Under the pieces are notes generated by a model. That model was not told the DNA's origin. It saw only the letters and a list, made by a program, of their open reading frames with translations, and did no database searches. A stretch of 30,160 nucleotides of DNA from Paulinella micropora (Eukaryota; Cercozoa; Imbricatea; Euglyphida; Paulinellidae), in assembly GCA_019918135.1 (NCBI GenBank), contig WBZZ01003967.1:1-30160 (forward strand), read 5' to 3'. The position numbers and the translations under genes are program-made. Below, in pieces: positions 9,312 through 19,815 of the stretch (the stretch's first letter is position 1; each line of letters starts with the position of its first letter).

Positions 9312-10054
9312 TTATCGCTTGGCAGCAGGACCCTCATTCGAGCTCGCTGGTGGTTGCTTTCCTGCATCTTCACTTTCTCTGGTCCTCTTCGTCGTCCCCT
9401 TCTCCCCCACCCCGTCCTTACCCTCCTCTGCTAGATAGAACTGGAAATGTACTATATCCTTTCTGCCGTATGTGCCTGCATGCTGTATGCGCGGATCTAT
9501 ACCCTTGATGTCTCCTGGCTGCGGCATTGCATAGTCTCCTGGTTGGCGGCACCCAGGTTCTTCCGGACCATGAACTTCATAGCGTTAATCAGTTCTTGCA
9601 TGCCAGGAACCTGCTGTTAGTTCTGAAAGGCGAGAGGGCCGCCGTACCTGTCTCAGAGTCTTAAATCTTTCAGACATTGCTGATACACATCCGACTTTTC
9701 GATGAAGTAGTTGGTCTGATCGTACGCTATCAATGTGTTCGGAATCGGCTGAGAATTCGCAGCCATTTTATATATGGTGACCTCGCCTGGCAGCAGCCAC
9801 AGGCAGCCAACACAACGTCGCTGAATACCCTTAGCGATCCCGCCTGCCTTTCCTGCCCCGCCAGTAATGCCCAAGAAGGTATACCACCCGACACACACAC
9901 TATAGACAGAAAGCCAGGATTCAAGTGTCGATGTGATGCATTGGACAATGTTTTCAACACATTCTTTAATTAAACATTGCAGATTATCAACGTCCATCTT
10001 TACCATGCAATACGGAGCATCGAAATCAATTTCAGATATTGAAACAAGCTTCAA
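9312..10054 (-). pseudogene. Decayed or spliced minus-strand gene of unknown function
   Basis: Two minus-strand frames (10054-9653 and 9527-9312) look protein-like and may be parts of one gene. The first ends IAYDQTNYFIEKSDVYQQCL and the second begins MPQPGDIKGIDPRIQH and ends in a charged tail with SNEGPAAKR. Between them a GTACGG...AACAGCAG segment (about 9612-9649) could be an intron joining to VPGMQELINAMKFMVRKNLG, but that exon then needs a further frame change to reach the last frame. No family is recognised. I rate it as a probable gene remnant, possibly with unrecognised introns. Confidence 0.3.
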
Positions 10055-10477
10055 AACCAGGTGCCTATAGGTAAAAGCTATAATTGGTCACGTTTGTCAA
10101 TGCGTTCGCGTACAAGTGGCAATTTATCGGCAGTGATGGAAGTGCAGCAGGATATGCTGCCGACAACCGTTGGTAGGATAACTACGTTTACTATTAGTAA
10201 TTACTTTGTGACTGGTAAGTAATTTATTCGTATTGTCGAATGACAGTATAGTTCTAGTCAATATGTGTAACGGGTGAAACGGTCTATATTGGCATTCAGG
10301 ATCGGACACTAACCATTGTGTAATAATCACAGTCGTGCGGACTTTATTTCAGTTTCATTCTTACCTCTGAGTTTGTCAGTTCTGCTATCTACTTGCGAAT
10401 TAAACGTGTCGATTGGCATCGTGGCTTCTAACGGAGTCTCTCAGCAAACCGGAGTGTAAAAGATACTACGTCCGTGA
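10055..10477. other. No gene recognised
   Basis: AT-rich DNA with short frames only. It may be the 5' leader of the gag-like region that follows; nothing specific is visible. Confidence 0.4.
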
Positions 10478-11388
10478 GTGACAGGGGAATTACCAATTAA
10501 CGGTTATGAGCCGCTGGGAAAGCGATTTCGGCACAATGCAAGCAGCATGAGGCAGTTGATGTCTCACACACCAGTGTTTAGTGGAAGCAAAAAAGATTTG
10601 CAAAGCTGTTATTATCAGATCGAGGAGTATGCATATGGTATTAACACAACTCTCGGGGACATGTTCCATAATGCTTTTAAAGACCATAAAGCAGCCAAGA
10701 CGAAATATGGATACGATAGAGATCGTATGAGAAAAGCTGGAGAGATGGACAAACCGAGAGAACCACATGAGGTGGACACACCAGAAGGAACAGACGACGA
10801 AGAAGAAACACAACAACAAACGAGACAGAGAGGCAGCAGACAGTCAGAACAGAAGGCAGAGAAGACAGAGAAGCCTGCCAACGGGAAAGACCTCTCAAAG
10901 GAAGAGAAGAAAGCATGGGAAGACAAAGCGAGAAGAAGAAAGAAGAGATCGATGACAAGAACAAACAAAGATGTGTCTCTGCTGAGAAAGAAGAACTACA
11001 AAGTAGAACAGCAATATCTGCTACGCTGCAGAATGTTTCAACTTCTCGTCACACCAGCATTCTCGGAATCAAAGATGATACAATTTCTCAGAAGCAAAAA
11101 GGTCTATTGCCCGTTTGAGAAAGTCGGCATTGTAAAGGAAAAATGCGGTAATCTCAGCGGTGCGGCAAGATATGTAGAGGAGAAAGCGTTCAAAGAAATG
11201 AGACCAAGACCGACCGACAGAAGACATGGACGAATACTTGACACAACACCAACTGCAGAAACAATGGCTTGAGACATTGAGAGGGAAAGATTTTGAGCCA
11301 GAAGAAGCAGTGATCGGACTGTTAGAGAAGCTAGAGGTACACGAGGCATACGGACAAAACTACATTAACGAGCATTATAGATTAGCAG

Positions 11389-11599
11389 GACGGCCACCAT
11401 AAGCCGTCATGTCCAGCGCCACGGCTTGTACGCCGCGCCCGATCTGGTACTGCAAGGCGCTCAGCCAGGCCCTGGCCTGCTCGCGCTCGTCGGCGCCTAC
11501 ATGCAGTGGCCGAGACATCTCCTTGGTCTTGGTTTGGGTTGGTCTAGTCCCGCCAATGGCGGGGGTCTCGTCGTCGTGATGGCGCTTCCAGATTAGCAG
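11389..11599 (-). mobile_element. GC-rich insert with a 10-bp target-site duplication inside gag
   Basis: AGATTAGCAG occurs at 11379-11388 and again at 11590-11599. Taking out 11389-11599 (201 bp of insert plus one duplication) makes the gag frame read through: upstream NEHYRLA joins to downstream MVESAREIY with no stop. On the minus strand the insert holds the start of an apparent protein: ATG at 11518, MSRPLHVGADEREQARAWLS, ending at the insert border. Its GC content matches the flanking gene blocks, not the A-rich gag. There is no poly(A), and the near-palindrome cccgccaatggcggg lies at 11549-11563. It could be a captured gene fragment or a short transposable element. Confidence 0.75.
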
Positions 11600-12600
11600 C
11601 AGCACAGAGACCATCGCACGACGATATGGTAGAGTCAGCGAGAGAGATATATGTGCTGTGGGCAGCTAATCAGAAGAAGCTCAGAAGAGAGAGAAGGCAG
11701 AACAGAGAGAGAAAGGGAGAGGGCAAAGGAGCGAACCTACTGCTAGGAGAGGGAGAGGGAGAAGAGAGAGGAGGAAAGAGAGACAAAGATAAGAGATGGA
11801 CAAACTCCGGGAAGGGGGAAAAGGGCGAAGGTCATGGGAGTGATAGCTCGGGGCGGGAATGGTGGCTGACTGCAACATGCTACAACTGCTATCAAACTGG
11901 GCATACCAAACGTTTTTGCCTCAAACGAACGCCAAACCCCAAACGAACCGATCCTAAATCAACTCACTCTGACTCCTCGAAAGGAAAAGCACGAGACAAG
12001 AATGGAAAGTTTCGCAAGAAAGGGACGAAGGGTCTTACTGAAGTAGGAGAAGAGGTTGAGGAAGGAGAAGGAAACCAGTCTGAGGGGGAAGAAGACAGTA
12101 CAGAAGAAGAAGAGTATGGAGTCGTCTTGATGGAAACTATCGAGGAAGCAATGGAGGGAAACATTGAAAGTGGGGAACGTATTATTGCTCGTGAAGCAGA
12201 GCAAGAGGGTGAGGAGGATAGTGAACCTCAAAGGGAGCAAAGTGTGAACGAACCCTTAGAACAACCCACAAGAGCCCGTGGGGGGGGGGGGGGGGGATAT
12301 GTTGAGTGCTCCTTTGGCTCGTGACACACTCCGAAACAGACCCCACAACCCCCCACAACGCATTCTCACTAGTGCTCAACACCTCGACACCTCGACAACA
12401 ACGACTCCTACCCTCACAACCCCACGTGACACGCAACGCGTGCAACCCTCACCATTGCAAGCGCAGCCCTCGCAATCACGTGAAAAGAGAAACGGAAAGA
12501 GCAAGAGAAACCAAAAACAACACCCCCTCAGAACTCAGACGAGAGAAAGAAAGAAAAGCCACAACTCACTAACTCTACCCCAAAGAACAACACCACAGGA

Positions 12601-13004
12601 CCAAAGACCATTCGTTGTCAAGGACTGAACTGGAAAGGAGAACAGTGTGGGGTGAAATTAGGAAAGGGGGGAGTTGGGGCAAGGCTTATGAGGAAGCAAA
12701 AAGGCTTGATTATGCTGAGTTATGTGGGTATCATTGTCGTCAAGACCCAAATTTCCCAGTGCGTGCTCTGCATGTTCACCCTTACGAAGATCTCTCGGGC
12801 CTCCTCGAAAAGAAGAATCCAAAAGCGCACGTCCATCCGGACTACAAGTCGCAACCCGGCATTATCAACCTGGATTCCACCCACTGTGTTGACGCCGAGA
12901 CATACTCCCATTTCGTCCATCGGACAAGAAGTGCCCCGAAAGAACCAACCGAAAGAAAAAAACGCGGTATTGCCATCAACACCAAGCGAATGGAAAGGCA
13001 TTGA
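12601..13004 (+). pseudogene. Cys/His-rich downstream part of the retroelement, split by a G-run
   Basis: One frame reads RCQGLNWKGEQCGVKLGKG up to a run of G at about 12665-12671; the next frame continues SWGKAYEEAKRLDYAELCGY and HCRQDPN. Joined across the G run these form C-x(n)-G-x-QC ... LCGYHCRQ, the layout of small RC-x-G-QC...CxxH zinc motifs. The rest (EDLSGLLEKKNPKAHVHPDY) is not recognised. The break coincides with the homopolymer, so it is either decay or a sequencing indel. Confidence 0.35.
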
Positions 13005-13181
13005 AGAAGAACTCCAATCCGCACTCCCTAGATTGCCTTTTTCTTCAACGTCCTCCTCTTCTTTTTTCCAGAACACAGTCTACCCGTGATTCCCATCCCG
13101 GACACATGCACAGTACACAAATTACTGTTTGATGTGAAACTGCGCTCCTTTGCAAGGACTACATTCCTTTTGCGACATCTC

Positions 13182-13226
13182 ATCTATCTATCTAATAGAT
13201 TCTATCTATCTATCTATCTATCTATC

Positions 13227-13283
<57 letters not shown>

Positions 13284-13284
13284 T
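13182..13284. repeat. Palindromic tetranucleotide microsatellite (CTAT)n-(GATA)n
   Basis: (TCTA)n changes to its reverse complement (TAGA)n at about 13226-13229, so the tract can fold on itself as a long hairpin. Confidence 0.95.
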
Positions 13285-13401
13285 TATTTTGTTTTCGGTT
13301 ATTGTATCTCTTTGATACCACTTCCGCTCTATCTCTTTTGCTTCCCACTCAGATCCTACCGGGTGGCAAGTATTTCATTAAAACAGTGTTTGCGTTAAAA
13401 A

Positions 13402-13452
13402 AAGATAGATAGATAGATAGGTAGGTAGGTAGGTAGGTAGATAGGTAGATAG
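13402..13452. repeat. GATA/GGTA microsatellite
   Basis: GATA units change to GGTA units and back to GATA. It is a neighbour of the palindromic tract at 13182-13284 and probably a descendant of the same expansion. Confidence 0.9.
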
Positions 13453-13806
13453 TTATTAGTGATTTATCAAGTCGGCCAAGTTTAATTAAATTCAAACATG
13501 CGTCAGGGCAGATTTTAAGGGCGAGCAGAGAGATTGCCACATGAAGCGCTTGTCCTTGATGGCAAAGAATGCTAATCTGATGGTTGACTTCAACACTTGA
13601 AATTGTCCTCGGCTGTATTACCATGGCATTACGCTTCGCCTTTTTGCAATTAACTTTTCTATTTTACTCTTCCTCTTACCGCTCAGCTATATGACGACGG
13701 TGGCAAATATTTTATTAGCTATTCATTGTTTATGATGTAAGATCATCCATCATATTAGTTATTTGGAATGAAAAAGCATTCAAAATTCAAGTGAATTTTT
13801 CAATAG

Positions 13807-14041
13807 TGTAACGGTTGTTTGCGGTTGGAACTAATAATCTTAATTAATAGTTAAGGGCGGCCGTATCAGAGTAACGGTGTCGGTAGAGCCTTTACTTATG
13901 ATCCAGCCAGTCATTGACAAGTCACGGTTACGTGGCGCGTTCTGTTGGCGCCTTTCTTATTAAAGCTGTAGTACTGCTGTGTGACGATATAGCCTTTAAT
14001 AAGAACTTCCTCTGTTCTTCCCTGTACCTTAGGCATGTACA
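13807..14041 (+). repeat. LTR-like sequence, copy B (diverged)
   Basis: It shares the layout of copy A: about 30 nt at 13871-13900 (gtaacggtgtcggtagagcc) align with 9125-9155, and gttggcgcctttcttattaaag aligns with 9182-9206. The boundaries TGTA...TACA are a guess. With copy A it brackets the gag region, but the two copies are too different to be a recent pair. Confidence 0.35.
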
Positions 14042-15208
14042 TGGAAAAAGTGAAGGGTCACGTATTTTAATAAAAATAGCATGGTCAGTAACCTTTTGGT
14101 GCCACATGACAATTTGCAAAATATGAGGATCAGATGTGAAGCCTGCGGTGAACATGGTGCATTTGAAAAAAGCGAAAAACTGGTAAAAATTGAGTAAAAA
14201 AAAAAAAGAGGGCGATGAGTTCGAACAAGACTGGAGAAGAGAAATTACATGCCCTCGTAAGGGGATGAACGGAATCAGTTAGCTCAGGAGTCAGATCAAT
14301 GTGTCCAACCAGTGGAGCGGATATGTAACTCTGTTCCGAGACGCACGGGGCAGCTGGGTCCAAGTAAGAGGAAAAATACATTCAGAGGTGGTCGGAGGAA
14401 GCCAGCAAACGCGATGGAAACAGAGAGCTGCTGGCGGATGAACTGGTTCTGCACACTCTCATGATAATATGTGTGTACATGAATATGACAAGTGAATGGT
14501 TGCACAAAGGAAGCCAGGCTTGGGCTAGTTGGGGTGAAAGCAGTCGTGAAGCAAATGGCAGTCGTGTTTTCGATAGAGAAAACTTAGAGTGGCTCAGGAG
14601 CTTGGAAAAGGTGTGCAGGGAGGAAACCAACAAAAGGGAAAAGGTCCACAGGATATGTGCATCACGCGGTTGCTGTTGGCTGCTCAAACAGCAGGTCTAG
14701 CAGGTTTTCTGGTGCTTGGGAACCAAATTGGTGGGAAGGTGGAAAAAGCTGGCGTCACGAATGTAACCCGGCCGCCCAGCGGGGAAAAAAAGCATTCAGC
14801 CACCGTATTTTTGCCATGGTTTTGTCACAGATGTGAATGTTTTCGTCAACTCCGTTCTCAAGCCAACTCCTCTAGCAGGGAGGCGAGTTAAGCGTGAGCG
14901 CCTCGCCCGACAATGCGACACGATACCGCAGTTTCGTCCTGGGAAATACGGTCCTGGTTAGGGCACAAGTCGAAAAAGAGTAGCCCAACTTCAGACCAGT
15001 GTACTATAACAAACCAAACCGACAAGATAAGAGCCAGCCCTGGGAGCTTCTGAGAACAGCATTCGACTTTCCAGGTAGTCAGCTGCTATTTCTATCTCGA
15101 CCCGAATAGTTCGACTTGTTTTGGCAGTGTAGTTGCTGTCTCTGCATGACAATATCGGATAGTGTTGATAGGGGGATCTCTGCTCAGCCTATGTTGCTTT
15201 TGTAAGAG

Positions 15209-15210
<2 letters not shown>
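14042..15210. other. No gene recognised
   Basis: Mixed-composition DNA with an A12 run near 14197-14208. The frame at 14461-14700 (WLHKGSQAWASWGE) has no recognisable domain and no support from neighbours. Nothing else is visible. Confidence 0.4.
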
Positions 15211-15249
<39 letters not shown>

Positions 15250-15272
15250 CTGTCTGTGTGTGTGTGTGTGTC

Positions 15273-15305
<33 letters not shown>

Positions 15306-15323
15306 ATGTATATATATATATAT
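15211..15323. repeat. (GT)n-(GTAT)n-(TA)n compound microsatellite
   Basis: TG repeats with occasional CTG and ATG interruptions pass into GTAT and then TA units. Translations through it are low complexity. Confidence 0.95.
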
Positions 15324-15380
15324 TCTCTTCTCTTTTTTTTATATGTTTATAGTGTTTTATATTTCTCTATTATTGTTTAT

Positions 15381-15447
15381 TGTTATTATTATTATTATTA
15401 TTACTATAGTTATCATTATTATTATATTATTATTATTATTATTATTA

Positions 15448-15496
<49 letters not shown>
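15381..15496. repeat. (ATT)n microsatellite
   Basis: It ends directly at cccgtcggtgccacca, the 3' end of a tRNA-like head, so it is likely the tail of, or fused to, a truncated SINE copy at 15497-15526. Confidence 0.9.
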
Positions 15497-15497
<1 letters not shown>

Positions 15498-15526
15498 CCG
15501 TCGGTGCCACCAGTATTTTCATTTTG

Positions 15527-15790
15527 GACACCGTGATAGCCCAGTGGTCAAGTTCTACCATCTGGGCCCTGTCGCCAGTTCGATTCCCGTCGGTGCCACC
15601 AGTATTTTGATTGAACAACCGATCCGTCTGGACCAGTATTTTCATTGAACATACCGGCCCGTCTGGAAGTGTTGGAACTGCCCTTGCGGGGGTGTCATTA
15701 GAGCTTATCGTCAATTCTTCGTACTCCCCTCACGGGTGAGACGATGGAGGCGCATGTGCAGAAATGCATCAGCCATTGACAGAGAAGCAC

Positions 15791-15854
<64 letters not shown>

Positions 15855-15856
15855 TT
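15527..15856 (+). mobile_element. tRNA-headed SINE, copy 1, with (TTA)n tail
   Basis: The head (15527-15601) has a tRNA layout: gacaccg pairs with cggtgcc at 6 of 7 positions, an A-box-like tagcccagtgg, a B-box-like agttcgattcc, and a terminal ccacca. A non-tRNA body follows (cgtctggaagtgttggaact and tcacgggtgagacgatggag) and the copy ends in a (TTA)n tail at 15791-15856. The T-stem is poorly paired, so it is not a working tRNA. Confidence 0.75.
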
Positions 15857-15859
15857 ATG

Positions 15860-16144
15860 GACACCGTGATAGCCCAGTGGTCAAGTTTTACCATCTGGGC
15901 CCTGTCGCCAGTTCGATTCCCGTCGGTGCCACCAGTATTTTCATTGAACGTAACGATCCGTCTGGACTATTTTCATTGAACATACCGGCCCGTCTGGAAG
16001 TGTTGGAACTGCCCTTGCGGGGGTGTCATTAGAGCTTATCGTCAATTCTTCGTACTCCCCTCACGGGTGAGACGATGGAGGCGCATGTGCAGAAATGCAT
16101 CAGCCATTGACAGAGAAGCACTATTATTATTATTATTATTATTA
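15860..16144 (+). mobile_element. tRNA-headed SINE, copy 2, with (TTA)n tail
   Basis: This is a near-identical copy of the unit at 15527-15856, beginning immediately after its (TTA)n tail and ending in its own shorter tail. The head is 15860-15934. It lacks about 10-20 bp of the duplicated ccagtatttt segment seen in copy 1. The tandem arrangement suggests insertion into the microsatellite tail of copy 1, or unequal exchange. Confidence 0.75.
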
Positions 16145-16297
16145 ATTTTTTCCTCCTCCTTTTTCTTCTCTTCTTCTCTCTTTTTTTTTCTATGTTATAT
16201 TAATTTCTCGTTGTGGCCTTTGTTTCTCTGTTCCATACTAGTGGTTATTGCTTGCATGTTTGTACGTATGTGTTGTTGTTGTTATTATATATTATTA
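16145..16297. other. Pyrimidine-rich and TTG/TTA-repeat spacer
   Basis: CT-rich and T-rich DNA between the second SINE and the tail of the minus-strand non-LTR element. No gene is visible. Confidence 0.5.
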
Positions 16298-16678
16298 TTT
16301 CTTTCTTTCTTTCTTTCTTTTTCCGGGATTGCATTTGATCAATCTATTATGTAATATTTGGCGTTTCGGGTGAGTTATTAGGATGCTCCTGTTGGACATG
16401 CATGCAGGATTTTCCACACTTTTAGGATGTGGTCATGGCAGAGATCCGTGAGCTCTTGGGTAGATTGCCTTTGCTTGCGCGCTGGAGAAGAGGTCTTTCA
16501 GGAGTTTATATCCTGATGATGGGATGTATCCTCTGATTCCCATAGCGATCATAAGAAGTTGGGGAATGCAATACCCCTGGGAGCTGAGCCTTAGTTCGCG
16601 TATCTTCTCTTTGTATACCTTGAATCGGTGCTCGTATATTGCTCTAGGATTATATCCATGTGGTGTCTTGCCATGGTT

Positions 16679-17734
16679 CTAGTGGCCAGGTGATGGGGGG
16701 GTTCTCGCCTCGAGGGGAGGATGGGTCGTGGGGGTTATTCGCATCCCTTTTTTGTCCCAGATTTTTCTGATAGTGTTGCTGGATGATGTTGCATAGATAG
16801 ATTGATCTAATCTGACTAGCCATTCATTTGTTCGTGAGGTGGCTTCGACTATATATATGTGTGGTGATGATACGGAAGGAGTGAGGATGATGTCTGGTTT
16901 CCATGATTCCTTTTCCTCTCGTAGCGATTCTGCGATGTTAGCTGCTGGGTGTATCCGTCTGTTTCGACAGATTGCCCCTTGTTCCCCTAGGCTGGTCCAA
17001 GCCATGTCTATGTCATGGGCCGTCGGGAGAGTGATTGGTTTCCCTGCCTCCGCTATGGGAATCATGCGGTGGGGCTGATGTTCGAAGGGGGTGTCTGGGT
17101 CTAGGCCTAGGTGTCGTTTCAGGACTTCCCGGGATGCCGAATGTCTGGCGTTGAGGGCGTTCATGAGTTCTTGTGGGTGCGGGGGGTCCGTGCAGGTCAT
17201 GAAGTGTTCGATGGTGCCCACCTTGTCACAGTAGGGGCATTTTCCATCTTCCCGTCTGTTGGTGCGAACGCTTTTCATGGCTGGCGTATCCCATGCGTTT
17301 AGTTGAAAAGAATGAGGCGTATTTCCCAGTCTGCTCTTTGTGTTGATGGGCTTAAGTACTGACTGGAGATTTGTTGTGTTTCGCCTCTCATTTCCGCTGC
17401 TGGTTCCCATTTTAAGGCAAACCTGGGTGCGTTTATCTTTTTTCCCCGGTTGGTGCTGATACGATGTCTGAGGGACCACAGATTTCTGTCTCGTATTTCC
17501 GCTTTCGCTTTCAGAATCGCTTGCCTGCTGTCCGCTGCCAGTGTGATTTGACCGGTGAAGCGGTGTTGGACTGTCATGACATAGGGGGAGCAAATTCGTC
17601 CTTGGGGGTGGCCAGTGGTTGGCTCCTCGTCCTCTTGGCGTAGTTGTATTCCTATCCCTAGATCCCGGCAGCTGCAGATCCATTCGATCCCGAGGTATCC
17701 CTGATATTGGCGCTGGGGTTCGTGCGAGTGCCAA
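16679..17734 (-). pseudogene. C-terminal zinc finger and restriction-like endonuclease of the non-LTR element
   Basis: A single open frame of 351 aa. CPYCDKVGTIEHFMTC (17240-17193) gives C-x2-C-x7-H-x4-C, the finger seen after the RT in R2-type elements. About 100 residues later EKESWKPDIILTP followed by HIYIVEATSRTNEW and RLDQSIYATSSS gives a PD ... (E/D)-x(n) core like the restriction-like endonuclease; R2-type proteins have PD and D/E-V-T in these positions. The C-terminus is Pro-rich. It is the best preserved part of the element. Confidence 0.7.
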
Positions 17735-17949
17735 TCTAAGAATAGCTGGTTCCTGATTGGGGGGGGGGGGGGGAGCGAGGGCGGCTTTCGTCGATATCTT
17801 TCCATGGGGGGTGGGGCGGCTGCAGTGTTTTGATTGATTGTTGATAGTAGGCGACGCCTGGGGGGGATATTCGCATGGGTCTTGGTCGTCTGGATGCCAT
17901 CACCTGACTTTAGGGAGTCTTGCTGTTTGTAGGTAGTTCCGAGGGATGT

Positions 17950-18234
17950 TCATGTCCTGGATTCGTTGGAGCAGCCCCTGGGCTTGGGTGGCCATCTCAT
18001 TTTGGTGGGTTTTGGCGTCATGGGGGGTTTGTCGGTGTGGGTTAATGGGGCCGCGTTCGGTGCGACGGTCCAATTCCGGTATAGGTTGGGTGGGGGTGGG
18101 CGTCTAGGGTTGCATCCGTCTGGGAGATTCTGTTGTGGGAGGAAGGCATCTTTTAGGAGCCGTAAATGCGAGTGGACCGCAACCTGGGTAGCCCGGTCAT
18201 GCGAGATCAGCCCCCAGAAGAAAACGGTGGCCAT
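17950..18234 (-). pseudogene. Post-RT (thumb-like) region of the non-LTR element
   Basis: 94 aa, starting MATVFFWGLISHDRATQVAV, then HSHLRLLKDAFLPQQNLPDG. It probably continues the RT frame end and leads to the finger region; no separate domain is recognised. Confidence 0.4.
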
Positions 18235-18288
18235 CCTGATGTGTGCCCTGTCTTTGAATGCTGGGAGACCAAATCCTCCGCATTTGCC

Positions 18289-19730
18289 TCAGGGTCCATA
18301 GAGCAAGGCGTTAGGGACATCAGTGCGATTCATGCCGAGAGTGCTGCGAAAGCATTCCCGGTAGTAAGTGTCCATGGTGTCCGCTTCTTCCTCAGTGATA
18401 GTTGTCCATCCGAGGGGGAAATCCGCTGTACCTGGGACAAGATCCCGTAAGGCTTCCCGTCGCCTGGCGTTGGTGATATTCATGCCTAACGCTACTTGGG
18501 TGGCAGTGAGGAGGTTAGTCATAGTTTCGTTGACTTGTAGCTTGTGGTCGTTCAGGCCGGATGTAAACAGTCCTAGGGATCTAAATTTCGTGTACTTGGT
18601 GAGGCTAGGGATAGGTGTGCCGTCTTGACCTGTTAATCCTACTTCAAAGTCTTCTGTCTCTCCGGATGGGTGGACCATAATAGCCAGAGTGAAACTTTTG
18701 GAGGCGGCTGTGGTGAATCCTGCCGCGTGGAGTTGTCTTTGCGACCTGTAGAATTCCTCGCGGGCTTGTTGTATATATCGATCTTTATGTCCTGGCCCCA
18801 CATGTGCGTGCCATTCATCGTCCGCAAAGTGTTTTGGGACGGGATGGTGACGTCCGCGTCGGTGAGGGTCCTGCCCCTCATTGCTGGCCATGAGTTGAAT
18901 TGGCGTCCCTTTCCGTAGAATTGGTACCCCGGGGCCTGTTCGTTCCGTGGCTCTGAGGTACAGAGGCGTTTTCGGTATTCGTTTGTTATGGAGAAGAGGG
19001 TAGGGCTTATTGGGCCTCCTTGGGCAGTGCCTCGCCCCCGATGTATGGGGTCTCCTTGGGCTTGGGGTGCATCTAATCCCTGGGTATGTATGGTGGCTCC
19101 CCGGTATAGGTGGTGTACAAAGGAGAAAAATTCAGGGAACTCCGGTGGTGTTGCAACAATGGCCGATAGGGCGTTATGTATTACCGGGAGTTCCACAGAG
19201 TCGAAGGCTTTTTCTACGTCTACTGCAGTTAGGATCAGGGTATGTGTTTGTCCCGTTTCTACGGCCGCGTGGTGGACATCATGGATGATGAGGCGTAGGG
19301 TCAAGTTTGCTTCATCCACCCCCGAGATTCTGGGGCAGTTGGCTTTTGCTGTTTTGCTTACGCTACCCACGTCCAACATGAGTGTTCTTAAGCGCAAGTC
19401 GATCATTTTCGCGTATAGGTTCATAATGGCCTTGGAAATCATGATGGGCCCAGTCGCGGGGATCTTCACCTGTACCCTTCTCTTTCCATAGTTGTACTAG
19501 TTGGGTTGGCTTCCATTCTGATGGTATAACCCCTTCCTTCCAGCATTTGTTGTAGTATTGCAGGATGTACGCTTTACCGGCCTCGGAGAGCAGTTTCAGC
19601 GCTGATGGTGGGACTTGGTCGGGCCCGGCCAGGCGCCTTTTTTCCCGTTGATGGCTGCCGTTAGTTCTTCCATGGAGAATTCCCGGCGTGCCTCTTGGAT
19701 GGCCCGCCCTCTATCAGGGTAATGCGCTAG
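18289..19730 (-). pseudogene. Reverse transcriptase domain, frameshifted
   Basis: The N-terminal palm motif REFSMEELTAAINGKK lies near 19700-19640 and EGVIPSEWKPTQLVQLWKEK near 19540-19480. Motif A is DVEKAFDSV at about 19225-19200, motif B GTAQGGPISPTLFS at about 19035-18995, and motif C HFADDE at 18831-18814, in a different frame from A and B. A later segment reads LTGQDGTPIPSLTKYTKFRSLG and DTYYRECFRSTLGMN. At least three frames are needed to read the domain, so this copy is inactive as written. The FADD catalytic pair is intact. Confidence 0.8.
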
Positions 19731-19815
19731 TTCGGGGGGATACTGGTCAAGATCGGCGTGTATCCACTGAGGATGTTGAGCCTGTATCTCGGTTGCGGTG
19801 GTGCCTGTCGGCGGG

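Larger units (their letters stand above)
10478..13090 (+). mobile_element. Degenerate LTR-retroelement gag region with CCHC zinc knuckle
   Basis: A chain of plus-strand frames reads as one decayed gag-like protein. Frame 10478-11272 begins GYEPLGKRFRHNASS and becomes Lys/Arg/Glu-rich; after a frameshift near 11210-11226 it continues as MDEYLTQHQLQKQWLETL. The protein is interrupted by an insert at 11389-11599 and resumes at about 11600 (MVESAREIYVLWAANQKKL). A zinc knuckle C-x2-C-x4-H-x4-C (CYNCYQTGHTKRFC, 11878-11919) identifies it as nucleocapsid-like, followed by an acidic tail and a G run at about 12281-12296. Further frames to 13004 hold a second Cys/His-rich motif. No protease, integrase or RT is present between here and the second LTR-like sequence, so it is non-autonomous or deleted. 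Composition is A-rich on the plus strand, unlike the GC-rich flanking genes. Confidence 0.6.

Noticed and set aside
13182..13452. CRISPR-like array
   Set aside because: Repeats are uninterrupted tetranucleotides without spacers.
14461..14700. A 79-aa frame with WLHKGSQAWASWGE
   Set aside because: No domain, no splice partner and no supporting context; not enough for a gene call.
15527..15601. A functional tRNA gene
   Set aside because: The acceptor arm pairs, but the T-stem does not, and the segment is repeated with a SINE body and a microsatellite tail.
15162..15648. Val/Cys and Ile/Leu/Tyr repeat proteins
   Set aside because: Frames simply follow GT, TA and ATT microsatellites.
16839..17302. 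Plus-strand frames opposite the non-LTR element
   Set aside because: The minus strand carries a zinc finger and endonuclease motifs here; the plus frames are shadows.
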